Assembly (NCBI RefSeq): GCF_002090175.1
Contig: NZ_BBRN01000006.1
Location: forward strand, 248,001-312,000
Source: Demequina sp. NBRC 110057
GTDB taxonomy: Bacteria > Actinomycetota > Actinomycetes > Actinomycetales > Demequinaceae
Reading direction: 5' to 3'
DNA: 64,000 nt
Part shown: piece after piece, positions 47,060 through 58,929 of the stretch
Position numbering within the stretch: position 1 is the stretch's first letter
Layout of the letters: every line of letters starts with the position of its first letter
Made by a program: the position numbers and the translations under genes
The notes under the pieces: model-generated
Databases searched by the model: none
Told to the model about the DNA's origin: nothing
What the model saw: only the letters and a program-made list of their open reading frames with translations

Positions 47060-47581
47060 ATGAGCGAAATCTCGATCACCCTCCTGCGCTTCGGGTTCCT
47101 CATCCTGTTGTGGGCCCTGGTGTTGGCGGCGATCGGAGTGCTGCGCGCCGACCTCTACGGCACCCGCGTCACCTCGAGGGGCCGTGGCCGCAACGCCCGG
47201 CCCAAGCCCGATGCCAGGGCCAATAAGGTCCCCGCCCCCTCGCGCTCGGGCACGGGAGTGCGCGCGGGAACGGTGTCGACCGGCAAGAGCGCGGCGGCGC
47301 ACCTCGCGGTGACCTCCGGCCCCCTCAAGGGCACTGTCATCCCGCTGGGCTCGGCCCCGATCCTCATCGGCCGCTCGCCCACCTGCACGCTCGTGATCGA
47401 CGACGATTACTGCTCGGCTAAGCACTGCCGCGTGTTCCCCGAGGGCGACCAGTGGCGCGTCGAGGACCTCGGCTCCACCAACGGCACCTACCTGGACAAC
47501 CAGCGCGTGGGTGACCCGATGCCGTTCAAGCGAGGCGACCACCTGCGCCTGGGCGCCACGACTCTCGAACTGAGGAGCTAA
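47060..47581 (+). CDS. fhaB: FhaB/FipA: membrane-anchored FHA protein
   Basis: This is a 173-residue protein. One membrane helix at the N-terminus (FGFLILLWALVLAAIGVLR) is followed by a basic linker and a C-terminal FHA domain: PILIGRSPTCTLVIDDDYC, SAKHCRVFPEG and LGSTNGTYLDNQRVG, with the phosphothreonine-binding residues intact. In mycobacteria the homologue FipA links FtsZ and FtsQ at division and is phosphorylated by PknA. The gene lies four bases after fhaA and two bases before pstP. Confidence 0.94.
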   Translation: MSEISITLLRFGFLILLWALVLAAIGVLRADLYGTRVTSRGRGRNARPKPDARANKVPAPSRSGTGVRAGTVSTGKSAAAHLAVTSGPLKGTVIPLGSAPILIGRSPTCTLVIDDDYCSAKHCRVFPEGDQWRVEDLGSTNGTYLDNQRVGDPMPFKRGDHLRLGATTLELRS

Positions 47582-47583
47582 CC

Positions 47584-48915
47584 GTGTTCCTCTCTCTCCA
47601 CTTTGCCGCGCGCTCCGACGTGGGCCTCGTCCGCGCCAACAACCAGGACTCCGCGTTCGCCGGCCCCCACCTGCTGGTGGTCGCGGACGGCATGGGAGGC
47701 GCCGCCGGCGGCGACATCGCCTCCTCGATCGCGGTGGGCCGCCTCGCGGCGCTCGACGGCGAGTCCCACGGCCCCGACGAGGCGCTCGACGAACTCAAGG
47801 GCGCGATCGCCGAGGCGCACGCCGAGATCGTCCAGCGCGCCGCCAACGATCCCGAGCTCTCGGGGCTCGGCACCACGGTGACCGCCCTGCTGCGCGCCGG
47901 CTCCACGCTGTCGATGGCACACATCGGCGACTCGCGCGCGTACCTGCTGCGCGACGGAGCCCTGGACCAGGTCACGACCGACCACAGCTTTGTCCAGCAC
48001 CTCGTGGACACGGGCCGCCTCAGCGCGGCCGATGCGGAGAATCACCCCAAGCGCTCGATGTTGCTGCGCGTCCTGGGCGATGTGGACGCCGACGTCCCCG
48101 TTGACATTTCTGTGCGCGAGACGCGCCCCGGCGACCGATGGATGCTGTGCTCCGACGGGCTGTCCGGAGTCGTCAGCCGCGACACCATCGCCCAGACGCT
48201 GTCCGATGTCGAGGACCCGGGTGACTGCGCGGACGCCCTGGTGGGCCTCGCGCTCTCGGCGGGCGCGCCGGACAACGTCACGTGCATCGTGGCCGACGTC
48301 GTAGACATCGACGCGCAACCCGATGGCGTGGGCCCGTCGTCGTCGACTCAAATCGTCGGCGCCGCGGCGACCGACCGTCACCGCCCCACCGCCGGCGGCA
48401 CCTCCGCCGCGGGCCGCGCGGCGCGCCTGCGCCAATCAGCCGCCCCCGTCGACGAGGACGACGAGCCGCAGCGCGGCTCGCGCACCTGGGCCAAGGTACG
48501 TCCGTGGGTGCTGCCCCTCATCGCGCTGCTGGTGGTCGCCGGTGGCGCCTGGGGCGCCTACGCCTGGACGCAGTCGCAGTACTACGTCGGTTCCGACGGC
48601 CTCAACGTGGCGATTTACCAGGGAATCCCCCAGGACTTGCCCATCGTCAACCTCGAGACGCTCGTCGAGGACACGGGTATCCCCGTCGCGACCCTCGAGC
48701 CGTACCAGCAGCAGCGCATCGAAGACACGATCCGCGCGGGAAGCCTCGACGAGGCTCGCGAGATCGTCGATTCGCTCGCCCTCGAGGCGACCGAAGAGCC
48801 CGAAACGGAGCCGTCACCGACCGCGTCGGCCACCCCGTCGGAGCCCGCCACGACGGCGACAGCGTCGCCATCGCCCTCCGCCGCATCGGCCGCCTCCACT
48901 GGAGAGGACGGCTAG
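47584..48915 (+). CDS. pstP: PstP: membrane PP2C Ser/Thr phosphatase
   Basis: This is a 443-residue protein starting at a GTG. The PP2C domain covers residues 1-240 with ANNQDSAF, VADGMGGAAGG, GTTVTAL, HIGDSRAYLL, CSDGLSGVV and PDNVTCIV, all metal-site aspartates present. A linker leads to a membrane helix near 310-328 (LPLIALLVVAGGAWGAYAW). An extracellular part ends in a Pro/Ser/Thr-rich tail. It dephosphorylates PknA, PknB and their substrates. Downstream rodA begins directly after its stop codon. Confidence 0.96.
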   Translation: MFLSLHFAARSDVGLVRANNQDSAFAGPHLLVVADGMGGAAGGDIASSIAVGRLAALDGESHGPDEALDELKGAIAEAHAEIVQRAANDPELSGLGTTVTALLRAGSTLSMAHIGDSRAYLLRDGALDQVTTDHSFVQHLVDTGRLSAADAENHPKRSMLLRVLGDVDADVPVDISVRETRPGDRWMLCSDGLSGVVSRDTIAQTLSDVEDPGDCADALVGLALSAGAPDNVTCIVADVVDIDAQPDGVGPSSSTQIVGAAATDRHRPTAGGTSAAGRAARLRQSAAPVDEDDEPQRGSRTWAKVRPWVLPLIALLVVAGGAWGAYAWTQSQYYVGSDGLNVAIYQGIPQDLPIVNLETLVEDTGIPVATLEPYQQQRIEDTIRAGSLDEAREIVDSLALEATEEPETEPSPTASATPSEPATTATASPSPSAASAASTGEDG

Positions 48916-50247
48916 GTGGCGACCGTCGCCGAGGTCACGGTTCGCGCTGGTCGGAGGGGCGAACTGGCCCTGCTGGGCGTCGCGTGGGTCGTCATCGTGC
49001 TCGCGATCGCGCTGGTCGACTACCACGCCGCCTTCCTCGACATCCCGACGATCGCCGCCTACGGCGCGGGGATCGCGGCACTCATGCTGGCCGCGCACGT
49101 CACGCTGCGCCGGGTGGCACCCAACGCCGATCCGGTACTGCTGCCGGCGGTGTTCGCGCTCAACGGCGTCGGAATCGCGGAGATTCGCCGCATCGACTAC
49201 GCCGAGGGCACCTCATTCGGCATCCAGCAGATGATCTGGGCCGTCCTCGGCGTCGCCGTGATGATCGGCGTTCTGCTGATCCTGCGCGACCACCGCAAGC
49301 TGCGGCGCTACACCTACACGGCCGGCATCGTGGGCCTCATCCTGTACCTGCTGCCGCTCGTGCCGGGCCTCGGAGTACAGATCAACGGAGCCCGCATCTG
49401 GATCTCCGTGGGCGGCAACTCGCTGCAGCCCGGCGAGTTCGCCAAGATCGCGCTGGTCATTTTCTTCGCGGGCTACCTCGTTACTAACCGCGACACCCTC
49501 GCCCTCGCGGGACCCAAGGTGCTCGGCATGCGTTTCCCGCGCGTGAGGGACATGGGACCACTCCTCATCGTGTGGGCCGCGGCGATGCTGATCATGGTCT
49601 ACGAGCGTGACCTCGGCGCCTCGCTGTTGTTCTTCTCGATCTTCCTCGGGATGCTCTACGTCGCGACTCAACGCTTCAGTTGGGTTGCCATCGGCATGAG
49701 CCTGTTCTTCGTCGGCGGTGCCTTCGCGGCCCTGACCGTCCCTCACGTCACCAGCCGCTTCGAGGCTTGGCTGCACGCCCTCGATGCCGACGTCTACTCA
49801 TCGGGCACGTCGGAGCAGCTGGTCCGCGGACTGTTCGGAATGGCCTCCGGCGGGCTCTTCGGCACGGGCCTCGGCCAGGGCCGCCCCGACCTCGTGCCCT
49901 ACGCCGAGTCGGACTTCATCATCGCGTCGCTGGGCGAGGAACTGGGCCTCACCGGCCTCATGGCAATCCTGACGCTCTACATCATCGTGGTGCAGCGTGC
50001 CTTCCGCATGTCGATCGGCGTGCGCGACGGCTTCGGCAAGCTCCTGTCCGCCGGGCTCGGTGTGACCATCGCCGTGCAGGTGTTTATCGTGGTCGGCGGC
50101 GTCACGCGCGTCATCCCGCTCACGGGACTCACCGCCCCCTTCCTCGCCTACGGAGGCTCCTCCCTGCTCGCCAACTGGCTCGTCATTGCCCTGCTGCTGC
50201 GCGTCTCTGATCAGGCGCGTCGACCGTCTGAGGCGGTGGCCGCATGA
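48916..50247 (+). CDS. rodA: SEDS-family peptidoglycan polymerase RodA/FtsW
   Basis: This is a 443-residue integral membrane protein with ten to twelve helices, starting at the GTG immediately after the pstP stop. Conserved SEDS stretches include GARIWISVGGNSLQPGEFAK, followed by YERDLGASLLFF, and PFLAYGGSSLLANW near the end. The Glu-Arg-Asp-Leu-Gly site carries the polymerase aspartate. SEDS proteins polymerise lipid II glycan strands with a class B PBP partner, here the pbpA product encoded next with a four-base overlap. Confidence 0.95.
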   Translation: MATVAEVTVRAGRRGELALLGVAWVVIVLAIALVDYHAAFLDIPTIAAYGAGIAALMLAAHVTLRRVAPNADPVLLPAVFALNGVGIAEIRRIDYAEGTSFGIQQMIWAVLGVAVMIGVLLILRDHRKLRRYTYTAGIVGLILYLLPLVPGLGVQINGARIWISVGGNSLQPGEFAKIALVIFFAGYLVTNRDTLALAGPKVLGMRFPRVRDMGPLLIVWAAAMLIMVYERDLGASLLFFSIFLGMLYVATQRFSWVAIGMSLFFVGGAFAALTVPHVTSRFEAWLHALDADVYSSGTSEQLVRGLFGMASGGLFGTGLGQGRPDLVPYAESDFIIASLGEELGLTGLMAILTLYIIVVQRAFRMSIGVRDGFGKLLSAGLGVTIAVQVFIVVGGVTRVIPLTGLTAPFLAYGGSSLLANWLVIALLLRVSDQARRPSEAVAA

Positions 50248-51713
50248 ACGAGCCCGCGCGTCGCGTCTCCGTGGTGGTCCTCATCCTCTTCCTCGCGCTC
50301 ATGGCTGCGGCGTCGTGGATCCAGGTGGTGAACGAGGAGACCCTGAGTCAGGACCCGCGCAACGTGCGCACGCTGTACCGCGAGTACGGCAACTTCCGCG
50401 GGCCCCTCGTCGTGGACGGCGAGTCCGTCGTGTGGTCCGCCCCGTCCGACGACTCCTTCAACTACCAGCGCACCTACTCCGACGGCGCCCTGTACGCCGC
50501 CGCCACCGGCTTCTACTCGATCGTCTATGGGCGCTCGGGGCTCGAGCAGACCGAGAACGAGCTGCTGGGTGGCTCGGCGGACGAGCTTTTCTGGACGCGC
50601 CTCGGGAACCTCTTCTCGGGCGAGCAGCAGCAGGGAGCGTCAGTGGAGCTGACCCTCAACGCCAGCCTCCAGCGGGTCGCGGCCGATGCCCTCGGCGACC
50701 AGGTGGGTGCCGTCGTGGCGCTCGATCCATCCACCGGCGCCATCCTCGCGATGGTGACAAGCCCCACCTACGACCCCGCCGACCTCGCCGGACACGACTC
50801 CACCGTCGTCAACGCGAACTACCAGTCACTCCTGGCCCAGGACAACGGCCCCCTCATTAACCGCGCGATCGCCGGAGACACCTACCCCCCCGGCTCCACC
50901 TTCAAGCTGATCGACGCCGCGGCAGCGCTCGAGGCCGGGTACACCCCTGAAACCGAGTTGTACTCGCCCGACGAGCTGGCGCTTCCCGACACCTCCACCA
51001 CCATCGGTAACTACGGCGGCGAGTCCTGCGGCGACGGCCAGTCCACCACGCTCGCCGACGCCCTGCGCACCAGCTGCAACACCGCCTTCGCGGACCTCGG
51101 CATGGACCTCCAGTGGTCGGTCATCGAGCGTAAGGCGGAGGAGTTCGGCTTTACCGACAAGATCGAGATTCCCCTGTCCGTCACGGCGTCCCGTCTGCCG
51201 GAGGACCCGGACGACGCGCAGACCGCCATGAGCGCCATCGGCCAGTACGACGTGCGCGCCACCCCGCTCCAGATGGCGATGGTGGCCGCGGCCATCGCCA
51301 ACGACGGCACCCTCATGTCGCCGTACCTTGTCGACACCGTGCGCGCGCCCGACCTCAAGGTCATCGACGTGACCGAACCCGAGGTCTACAAGGAGCCGAT
51401 GACGACCGAGGACGCCAACACGCTGACCGACATGATGGTGGACGTCGTCGACAACGGCACCGGCTCCGCCGCGCAGATCAGCGGCGTCGAGGTCGCCGGC
51501 AAGACCGGCACCGCGGAGACGGGCCAAAACACCCCGCCGCACGCATGGTTCGTGTCCTTCGCGCCTGCCGACGACCCTGCTGTCGCCGTCGCGGTCGTCG
51601 TGGAGAACGGCGGTTCCGTGGGCTCCGAGGCCACGGGCGGCAAGGTCGCGGCCCCCATCGCGAAGGCGATCATGCAGGAGGCCATCCGCCTCGACCAGGA
51701 GGGCGACCTATGA
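50244..51713 (+). CDS. pbpA: class B penicillin-binding protein PbpA
   Basis: This is a 489-residue transpeptidase. A single N-terminal helix (VSVVVLILFLALMAAASWI) anchors it. The catalytic motifs are PPGSTFKL (Ser218 and Lys221 of SxxK), RTSCNTAF (SxN) and AGKTGTAET (KTG). It cross-links new peptidoglycan together with RodA. The start overlaps the rodA stop, and its own stop overlaps the pknA start, so the complex is co-translated with its controlling kinases. Confidence 0.96.
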   Translation: MNEPARRVSVVVLILFLALMAAASWIQVVNEETLSQDPRNVRTLYREYGNFRGPLVVDGESVVWSAPSDDSFNYQRTYSDGALYAAATGFYSIVYGRSGLEQTENELLGGSADELFWTRLGNLFSGEQQQGASVELTLNASLQRVAADALGDQVGAVVALDPSTGAILAMVTSPTYDPADLAGHDSTVVNANYQSLLAQDNGPLINRAIAGDTYPPGSTFKLIDAAAALEAGYTPETELYSPDELALPDTSTTIGNYGGESCGDGQSTTLADALRTSCNTAFADLGMDLQWSVIERKAEEFGFTDKIEIPLSVTASRLPEDPDDAQTAMSAIGQYDVRATPLQMAMVAAAIANDGTLMSPYLVDTVRAPDLKVIDVTEPEVYKEPMTTEDANTLTDMMVDVVDNGTGSAAQISGVEVAGKTGTAETGQNTPPHAWFVSFAPADDPAVAVAVVVENGGSVGSEATGGKVAAPIAKAIMQEAIRLDQEGDL

Positions 51714-52681
51714 GCCTTCACGCGGGAACCACCCTGGGCGGACGCTATGTGCTGCGGTCGCTCCTCGCCGTCGGAGGTATGGGCGAGGTGTGGCGTGGCA
51801 CCGACACCGAGCTGGACCGCCCGGTGGCCGTCAAGGTGCTCAAGGAGCACGCCGCCGCCAACGAGACCTTCCTCAAGCGCTTTCGCAACGAGGCACGCAA
51901 CGCCGCGGGGCTACTGCACGACAACATCGCGCAGGTCTACGACTACGGCGACCACGACGACACGGCGTACCTGGTGATGGAGCTCGTCGAGGGGGAGTCG
52001 CTCGCGACCATCCTTGAGCGAGAGCGCACCCTTCCAGAGGCGCGGCTGACGCGCATCATGGTGGAGACCTGCCGTGGCCTCGCGGTGGCACACGCCGCCG
52101 GCGTCATGCACCGCGACATCAAGCCGGGCAACCTGCTGGTGCGCGAGGGCGACAGGGTGAAGATCACCGACTTCGGGGTGTCGAGGTCCATGGACCAGAC
52201 TACCCTCACGCAGACCGGCATGGTCATGGGCACCGCCCAGTACCTGGCGCCCGAGATGGCGCTCGGCAAGCCCGCGACCGCGCAGTCCGACCTCTACGCG
52301 CTGGGGATCATCGCCTACGAGGCGGTCAACGGGAAGCGCCCGTTTACGGCGCCCGCCGCCGTCGACATCGCGATCGCCCACGTCAACGAGGCAGTGCCAC
52401 CACTCCCTGACTCGGTCTCGCCCAGCCTCAAGGCCCTGATCATGGACCTGCTCGAGAAGAACCCCCGCAAGCGGCCGAAGGACGCGAAGGCACTCATCGA
52501 GCGCATCGGCCGCCTGGAGCTGGCCAACACGCCGGGTGCGTCACCGGCGGCCGCCACCCCGGCCACGGCCGACGCGGACGAGTCGACGCGCAGCCGCTCG
52601 GGGGCGACCCGGCGCACCATGCCGCCGTCGATCGCCCCGCGCTCGTACCGCCCCCGACCCGATTCCCCCAGGCGGAGGTAG
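51710..52681 (+). CDS. pknA: PknA: Ser/Thr protein kinase, short form without membrane helix
   Basis: This is a 323-residue kinase whose ATG overlaps the pbpA stop. The glycine loop is LAVGGMGEVW, the ATP lysine Lys42, the catalytic loop HRDIKPGN and the metal loop DFGVSRS, with TLTQTGMVMGTAQYLAPE in the activation segment. After the kinase domain there is a 55-residue Ser/Pro/Arg tail (ending PRPDSPRRR) and no hydrophobic segment, while mycobacterial PknA is about 430 residues with a membrane helix. It therefore looks cytosolic. It probably controls division and cell-wall enzymes with PknB. Confidence 0.94.
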   Translation: MSLHAGTTLGGRYVLRSLLAVGGMGEVWRGTDTELDRPVAVKVLKEHAAANETFLKRFRNEARNAAGLLHDNIAQVYDYGDHDDTAYLVMELVEGESLATILERERTLPEARLTRIMVETCRGLAVAHAAGVMHRDIKPGNLLVREGDRVKITDFGVSRSMDQTTLTQTGMVMGTAQYLAPEMALGKPATAQSDLYALGIIAYEAVNGKRPFTAPAAVDIAIAHVNEAVPPLPDSVSPSLKALIMDLLEKNPRKRPKDAKALIERIGRLELANTPGASPAAATPATADADESTRSRSGATRRTMPPSIAPRSYRPRPDSPRRR

Positions 52682-52759
52682 CGCCGTGAGCCCGCGTACC
52701 GACCGACCTGGAACAATGACCCACGACACGACGCACGACGTGGAAGACTGAAGGACACC

Positions 52760-54961
<2,202 letters not shown>

Positions 54962-55007
54962 TCCCCATGAATGCGGCGGCATCGAGCAGGAATAACCGTT
55001 CCTTGAC

Positions 55008-55022
55008 CGAGGTTTGACCTCG
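55008..55022 (+). promoter_or_regulatory. short inverted repeat just upstream of crtE
   Basis: CGAGGT (55008-55013) and ACCTCG (55017-55022) pair around TTG, ending four bases before the crtE ATG at 55027. TTGACC at 55003-55008 could be a -35 box. It could be an operator for the carotenoid operon or a weak pknB terminator. The 65-bp gap holds nothing else. Confidence 0.35.
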
Positions 55023-55026
55023 CATC

Positions 55027-56109
55027 ATGCCCGATGTCGCCGCCCCAAGGACGCTGCAGTCGTCCATCGACGCCCTGTTGCCTCGCGTCCACGACCACCT
55101 CGACGCCTATGTGGAACAGGCGCGTGACGCCATGCCAGTGGCCGCCCCGGATTACGCGCGGCTCTGGGACCACCTCGGCGCGCAGTTCGCCGGCGGCAAG
55201 GACCTGCGCCCGGCCCTCACCCTCGCCGGGTACCTCGGGCTCGGGGGCGACGATCCCGACGCCGTGATCCCCGTCGCCGCGGCCATGGAGATGCTTCACA
55301 CCGCGATGCTGGTGCACGACGACATCCTCGACCAGGACGAGGTGCGCCGCGGCCGGCCCAACATCGCCGGACTGAGGCGCGCCGAGCTCAGCGGGCTCGA
55401 CCTGCCGCCGGCCACCGTTGACTCGCAGGTGCGCGCGGCGGCGCTGTTGGGCGGCGACCTTGCCCTCTCGAGCGCCTACGACCTCATCGCCCGCTCCACG
55501 CTTCCCGCCCACCACAGGATCGCGTGCCTGGACCTGGTGACGAGGGCCATCCGCTCCACCATCGCTGGCGAGCTGCTCGACGTCTACGGCGACATCGACC
55601 CGATGGAGCAGGCAGACCCTCTTCTCGTGTCCGCGCTGAAGACCGCCTGGTACTCGTGTGTGGTGCCGCTGCTCGCTGGCGCCCGTCTGGCCGGCGGAGA
55701 CCCGACGATGCTGGCGCATCTCGAGCGCCTAGGCCTCGCCCTGGGTGTCTCGTTCCAGCTCATCGACGACGACCTCGGGGTGTTCGGCGACACCGCCGTC
55801 ACCGGCAAGTCCCGCCTGAGCGACCTCAGGGCGGGCAAGCGCACCGAGATGATGCGCCTGGCCTGGGAGAGGGCCGATGCCTCCCAGCGGGCCACGCTCG
55901 AGGCTCACCTGGGCGACCCCGACCTCGACGAGGATGGCGCCGCCGCGGTGCGCGAGGTGCTGATCGCGACCGGGGCGCGCGAGGCCGCCCTGCGCACGGC
56001 GCGCATGCGCACCCGGGAGGCGTCGCGCATCGCCGCTGAGCGCATCCCCGCACCCCTGAGTGGCCACCTGGTGGCGCTGATCGACGGCCTGCAGAGCAGG
56101 GCATCGTGA
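55027..56109 (+). CDS. crtE: geranylgeranyl diphosphate synthase
   Basis: This is a 360-residue polyprenyl synthase. The first aspartate-rich motif is HDDILDQDEVRRGRP (Asp98, Asp99, Asp102) and the second QLIDDDLGVFGD (Asp247-249, Asp255), the form seen in actinobacterial IdsA/CrtE. It condenses isopentenyl diphosphate with allylic diphosphates to C20 and starts carotenoid synthesis. It heads the operon crtE-B-I-Ye-Yf-Eb in which every junction is a four-base overlap. No isopentenyl diphosphate isomerase gene is included. Confidence 0.94.
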   Translation: MPDVAAPRTLQSSIDALLPRVHDHLDAYVEQARDAMPVAAPDYARLWDHLGAQFAGGKDLRPALTLAGYLGLGGDDPDAVIPVAAAMEMLHTAMLVHDDILDQDEVRRGRPNIAGLRRAELSGLDLPPATVDSQVRAAALLGGDLALSSAYDLIARSTLPAHHRIACLDLVTRAIRSTIAGELLDVYGDIDPMEQADPLLVSALKTAWYSCVVPLLAGARLAGGDPTMLAHLERLGLALGVSFQLIDDDLGVFGDTAVTGKSRLSDLRAGKRTEMMRLAWERADASQRATLEAHLGDPDLDEDGAAAVREVLIATGAREAALRTARMRTREASRIAAERIPAPLSGHLVALIDGLQSRAS

Positions 56110-56999
56110 GGGCGCGCGGGCCCGCGGGCCACCACGACGACGACACGTCCCTCGCGCTGTTCGACCGTGCCGCGGCTGCGGCCTCGGCGCAGGTCATCGC
56201 CCACTACTCGACGAGCTTCGGGCTGGGGGCGCGGCTGCTGCCGCGCGACATGCGCGGTCCCATCGCGAGCATCTACGCGATGGTGAGGGTCGCCGACGAG
56301 ATCGTCGACACCTACCGGGGAGAGGACGCCGGGGATGTCCTCGACCGCTTCGAGGCCGAGGTTCACCGCGCCATGTCGGGTCGGTTCTCGGCCGATGTCG
56401 TGGCCCACGCGTTCGGCGCGACGGCCACCGCCGTGGGCATCGGGCGCGAGCTGGTGGACCCGTTCTTTGCGTCCATGAGGATGGACCTCACGCTCTCGGA
56501 GCACGACGAAGCGTCGTTTGCCGCGTACGTGCACGGCTCCGCCGAGGTCATCGGCGAGATGTGCCTCGCCGTGTTCATGAACGCGGGCAAGGGCCCCGCG
56601 CCCGTCGACCCCGGCCTGCGCGCGGGGGCGCGACGGCTGGGCGCCGCGTATCAAAAGGTCAACTTCCTGCGCGACCTCGGGGCTGACGCCGCCACGCGTG
56701 GCCGCACCTACTTCCCCGGCATCGACCCCGACCGCCTGACCGATGCGCAGGTCGCGGCGCTGGTCAACGACTGCCGTGAGGACATCGCGGCCGCGCGGTC
56801 CACGCTTGACGGCCTGCCGCGGCGCGCGCGCACGTCGGTGGCCACCACCGCCGACATCTACGAGGACCTGCTCGACCGCATCGCGTCCACCCCGGCATCG
56901 GCCCTCGCCGGCACGCGCGTGCGGGTGCCGGGGCTGACCAAGGCACGGCACGCGCTGCGCAACCTTGCCGGGCGGACCGCGACCCCGGTGGCTCCGTGA
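56106..56999 (+). CDS. crtB: phytoene synthase
   Basis: This is a 297-residue squalene/phytoene synthase-family enzyme that joins two GGPP to phytoene. The GTG start overlaps the crtE stop. The first aspartate motif is VADEIVDTYRG and the second NFLRDLGAD, with YSTSFGLGARLLP near the N-terminus as in the family. Length is normal. It belongs to the carotenoid operon by overlap on both sides. Confidence 0.94.
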   Translation: MRARGPAGHHDDDTSLALFDRAAAAASAQVIAHYSTSFGLGARLLPRDMRGPIASIYAMVRVADEIVDTYRGEDAGDVLDRFEAEVHRAMSGRFSADVVAHAFGATATAVGIGRELVDPFFASMRMDLTLSEHDEASFAAYVHGSAEVIGEMCLAVFMNAGKGPAPVDPGLRAGARRLGAAYQKVNFLRDLGADAATRGRTYFPGIDPDRLTDAQVAALVNDCREDIAAARSTLDGLPRRARTSVATTADIYEDLLDRIASTPASALAGTRVRVPGLTKARHALRNLAGRTATPVAP

Positions 57000-58615
57000 G
57001 CGACCGCGTCGTCGTCATCGGCGGCGGCGTCGCCGGCCTCGCTACCTCGGCGCTCCTCGCGCGCGGCGGCGCCCGCGTGACCCTCCTTGAGCGTCACGAC
57101 ACCGTGGGCGGCCGTGCGGGGCGCCTCGAGGTCGACGGCTTCACCTTCGATACTGGTCCCTCCTGGTATCTCATGGAGGAGGCGTTCGCCCACTACTTCG
57201 CGCTGCTCGGGCGCGACGTCGACGCCGAGCTGGACCTCATCGACCTCGACCCGCGCTACCGCGTGTACTTCGAGGACGGACCGGGCGCCGCATCCAGGCT
57301 CGACGTCACCGCCGATCCTGCCGCCAACTGGGCGGCCTTCGAGGCGCTCAGCGCCGGCGACGGGGCGGCGATCCGCCTCTACGCGGAGGCCGCCGGTGAC
57401 CGCTATCGCCTGGCGCTCGAGAGGTTCCTCTACACCACCTTCGAGAGGCCCGACCGCTCGCTCGACGCCGCCACCGTGCGCCGCCTTCCCGAGCTCGCGG
57501 GCCTGCTCACACGCTCGCTCGGGTCGTCGATCTCTTCTCAGGTGCGCGACCCGCGGCTGCGCCAACTGCTGGGCTTCCACGCCGTCTTCCTGGGCTCCGC
57601 GCCCGACCGGCTGCCGAGCCTGTTCTCCCTCATGAGCCACCTCGACCTTGTCGAGGGGGTGCGGTACCCCCGCGGCGGGCTCTACGCGGTGGTCGACGCG
57701 CTGCGCAGTGCCGCCGAGGCCGAGGGGGTCGAGATCCGCACCGGTGCCCGCGTGGCCCGCATCGAGGTGGAACGCGGCAGGGCCACGGGAGTGGCACTCG
57801 AGACCGGAGAGGTGGTGCCGGCCGATGCCGTGGTGTCGGGAGCCGACATGCACCACACGGAGACCGCGCTCCTGGATCCGGAGCACCAGTCGCGGCCCGA
57901 GCGCTCGTGGCGACGCAAGCGCCCGGGCGTGAGCGCCCTTATGGTGCTCGCGGGCGTGGAGGGCAACCTTCCCGAGCTCGCGCACCATACCCTCGCCTTC
58001 ACCCGCGACTGGGACGCGAACTTCCGCGCCATCATGGACGACCTCACGGTCCCTCACCCCGCCTCGATCTACCTCTCACGCACCTCCGCCACGGACCCGA
58101 GCACCGCTCCCGCGGGGCACGAAAACCTGGCCATGCTGGTGCCGTTCCCCGCCGACCCGGCCCTCGGGGCCACCGCCGCCTCGCGCACGGCGCTCGACCA
58201 GCACATCGGCCGCTACCTCGACCAGGTGGGCCGCTGGGCCGGCATCGACCGCCTGCGCGAGCGCACCTCCGTCAAGAAGGTCCTGACCCCGCACCACTTC
58301 GCGACGCAGCTCGGCGCGTGGCGGGGCGGGGCGCTGGGGCTCGAGCACTCGCTCGCGCAATCGGCGATGTTCCGGCCGTCGAACGTCTCCGCGAAGGTCC
58401 CCAACCTGCTGTTCGCCGGCTCGTCCACCGCGCCCGGCATCGGCGTGCCCATTTGCCTCATCTCCGCCGAACTCGTCGCTAAGCGACTCCTGGGCGACAC
58501 CGGCGCGGCGCCGCTTCCCGCGCCGTTGCCGGACGGCTTCCTGGGGCGCTCTCGCAGGTCCGATGCGCTCGGCAGCCTCGCACGCTCCCTCGCCTCGGGT
58601 GGGGAGGCGCCGTGA
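56996..58615 (+). CDS. crtI: phytoene desaturase
   Basis: This is a 539-residue FAD enzyme that converts phytoene to lycopene. The dinucleotide-binding start is VVVIGGGVAGLATSALLA with the trailing ERHDTVGGRAG. The C-terminal family signature is LFAGSSTAPGIGVPICLISA. The GTG start overlaps the crtB stop and the stop overlaps the cyclase-like gene. It is slightly long owing to a Pro/Leu-rich tail. Confidence 0.95.
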   Translation: MSDRVVVIGGGVAGLATSALLARGGARVTLLERHDTVGGRAGRLEVDGFTFDTGPSWYLMEEAFAHYFALLGRDVDAELDLIDLDPRYRVYFEDGPGAASRLDVTADPAANWAAFEALSAGDGAAIRLYAEAAGDRYRLALERFLYTTFERPDRSLDAATVRRLPELAGLLTRSLGSSISSQVRDPRLRQLLGFHAVFLGSAPDRLPSLFSLMSHLDLVEGVRYPRGGLYAVVDALRSAAEAEGVEIRTGARVARIEVERGRATGVALETGEVVPADAVVSGADMHHTETALLDPEHQSRPERSWRRKRPGVSALMVLAGVEGNLPELAHHTLAFTRDWDANFRAIMDDLTVPHPASIYLSRTSATDPSTAPAGHENLAMLVPFPADPALGATAASRTALDQHIGRYLDQVGRWAGIDRLRERTSVKKVLTPHHFATQLGAWRGGALGLEHSLAQSAMFRPSNVSAKVPNLLFAGSSTAPGIGVPICLISAELVAKRLLGDTGAAPLPAPLPDGFLGRSRRSDALGSLARSLASGGEAP

Positions 58616-58929
58616 CGCAGTGGCTCTACCTGGCCGCTCTCCTGATCAGCATCGCCGGCCTCGCCACGCTCGACTGGCGCTACCGCGTGGCGCTGTTCGC
58701 AGAGCCCCGGCGCACACTCGCCACCGTGGGGATCGCCGTCGCGTTCTTCCTGCTGTGGGACCTGGTCGGCACCGGGCTGGGGATCTTCTTCATCGGCGAC
58801 GGGCCGTACCAGTCGGGAATCGTCATCGCGCCCGAGGTGCCGCTTGAGGAGGTCTTCTTCCTGATCCTCCTCACGTACCAGACGCTGCTGCTGTGGCGGG
58901 CTTTCGCCCGGCGACGGGAGGCGGCGTGA
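58612..58929 (+). CDS. crtYe: C50 carotenoid epsilon-cyclase subunit (CrtYe-type)
   Basis: This is a 105-residue membrane protein with three helices, of the heterodimeric lycopene-cyclase-domain family. It contains PLEEVFFLILLTYQTLLLW, the conserved acidic motif of these cyclases, and DLVGTGLGIFF. With the next gene product it should cyclise the ends of a C50 chain. The crtE-B-I-Ye-Yf-Eb order matches decaprenoxanthin and sarcinaxanthin operons; ring type (beta, gamma or epsilon) cannot be told from sequence by eye. Confidence 0.88.
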   Translation: MTQWLYLAALLISIAGLATLDWRYRVALFAEPRRTLATVGIAVAFFLLWDLVGTGLGIFFIGDGPYQSGIVIAPEVPLEEVFFLILLTYQTLLLWRAFARRREAA

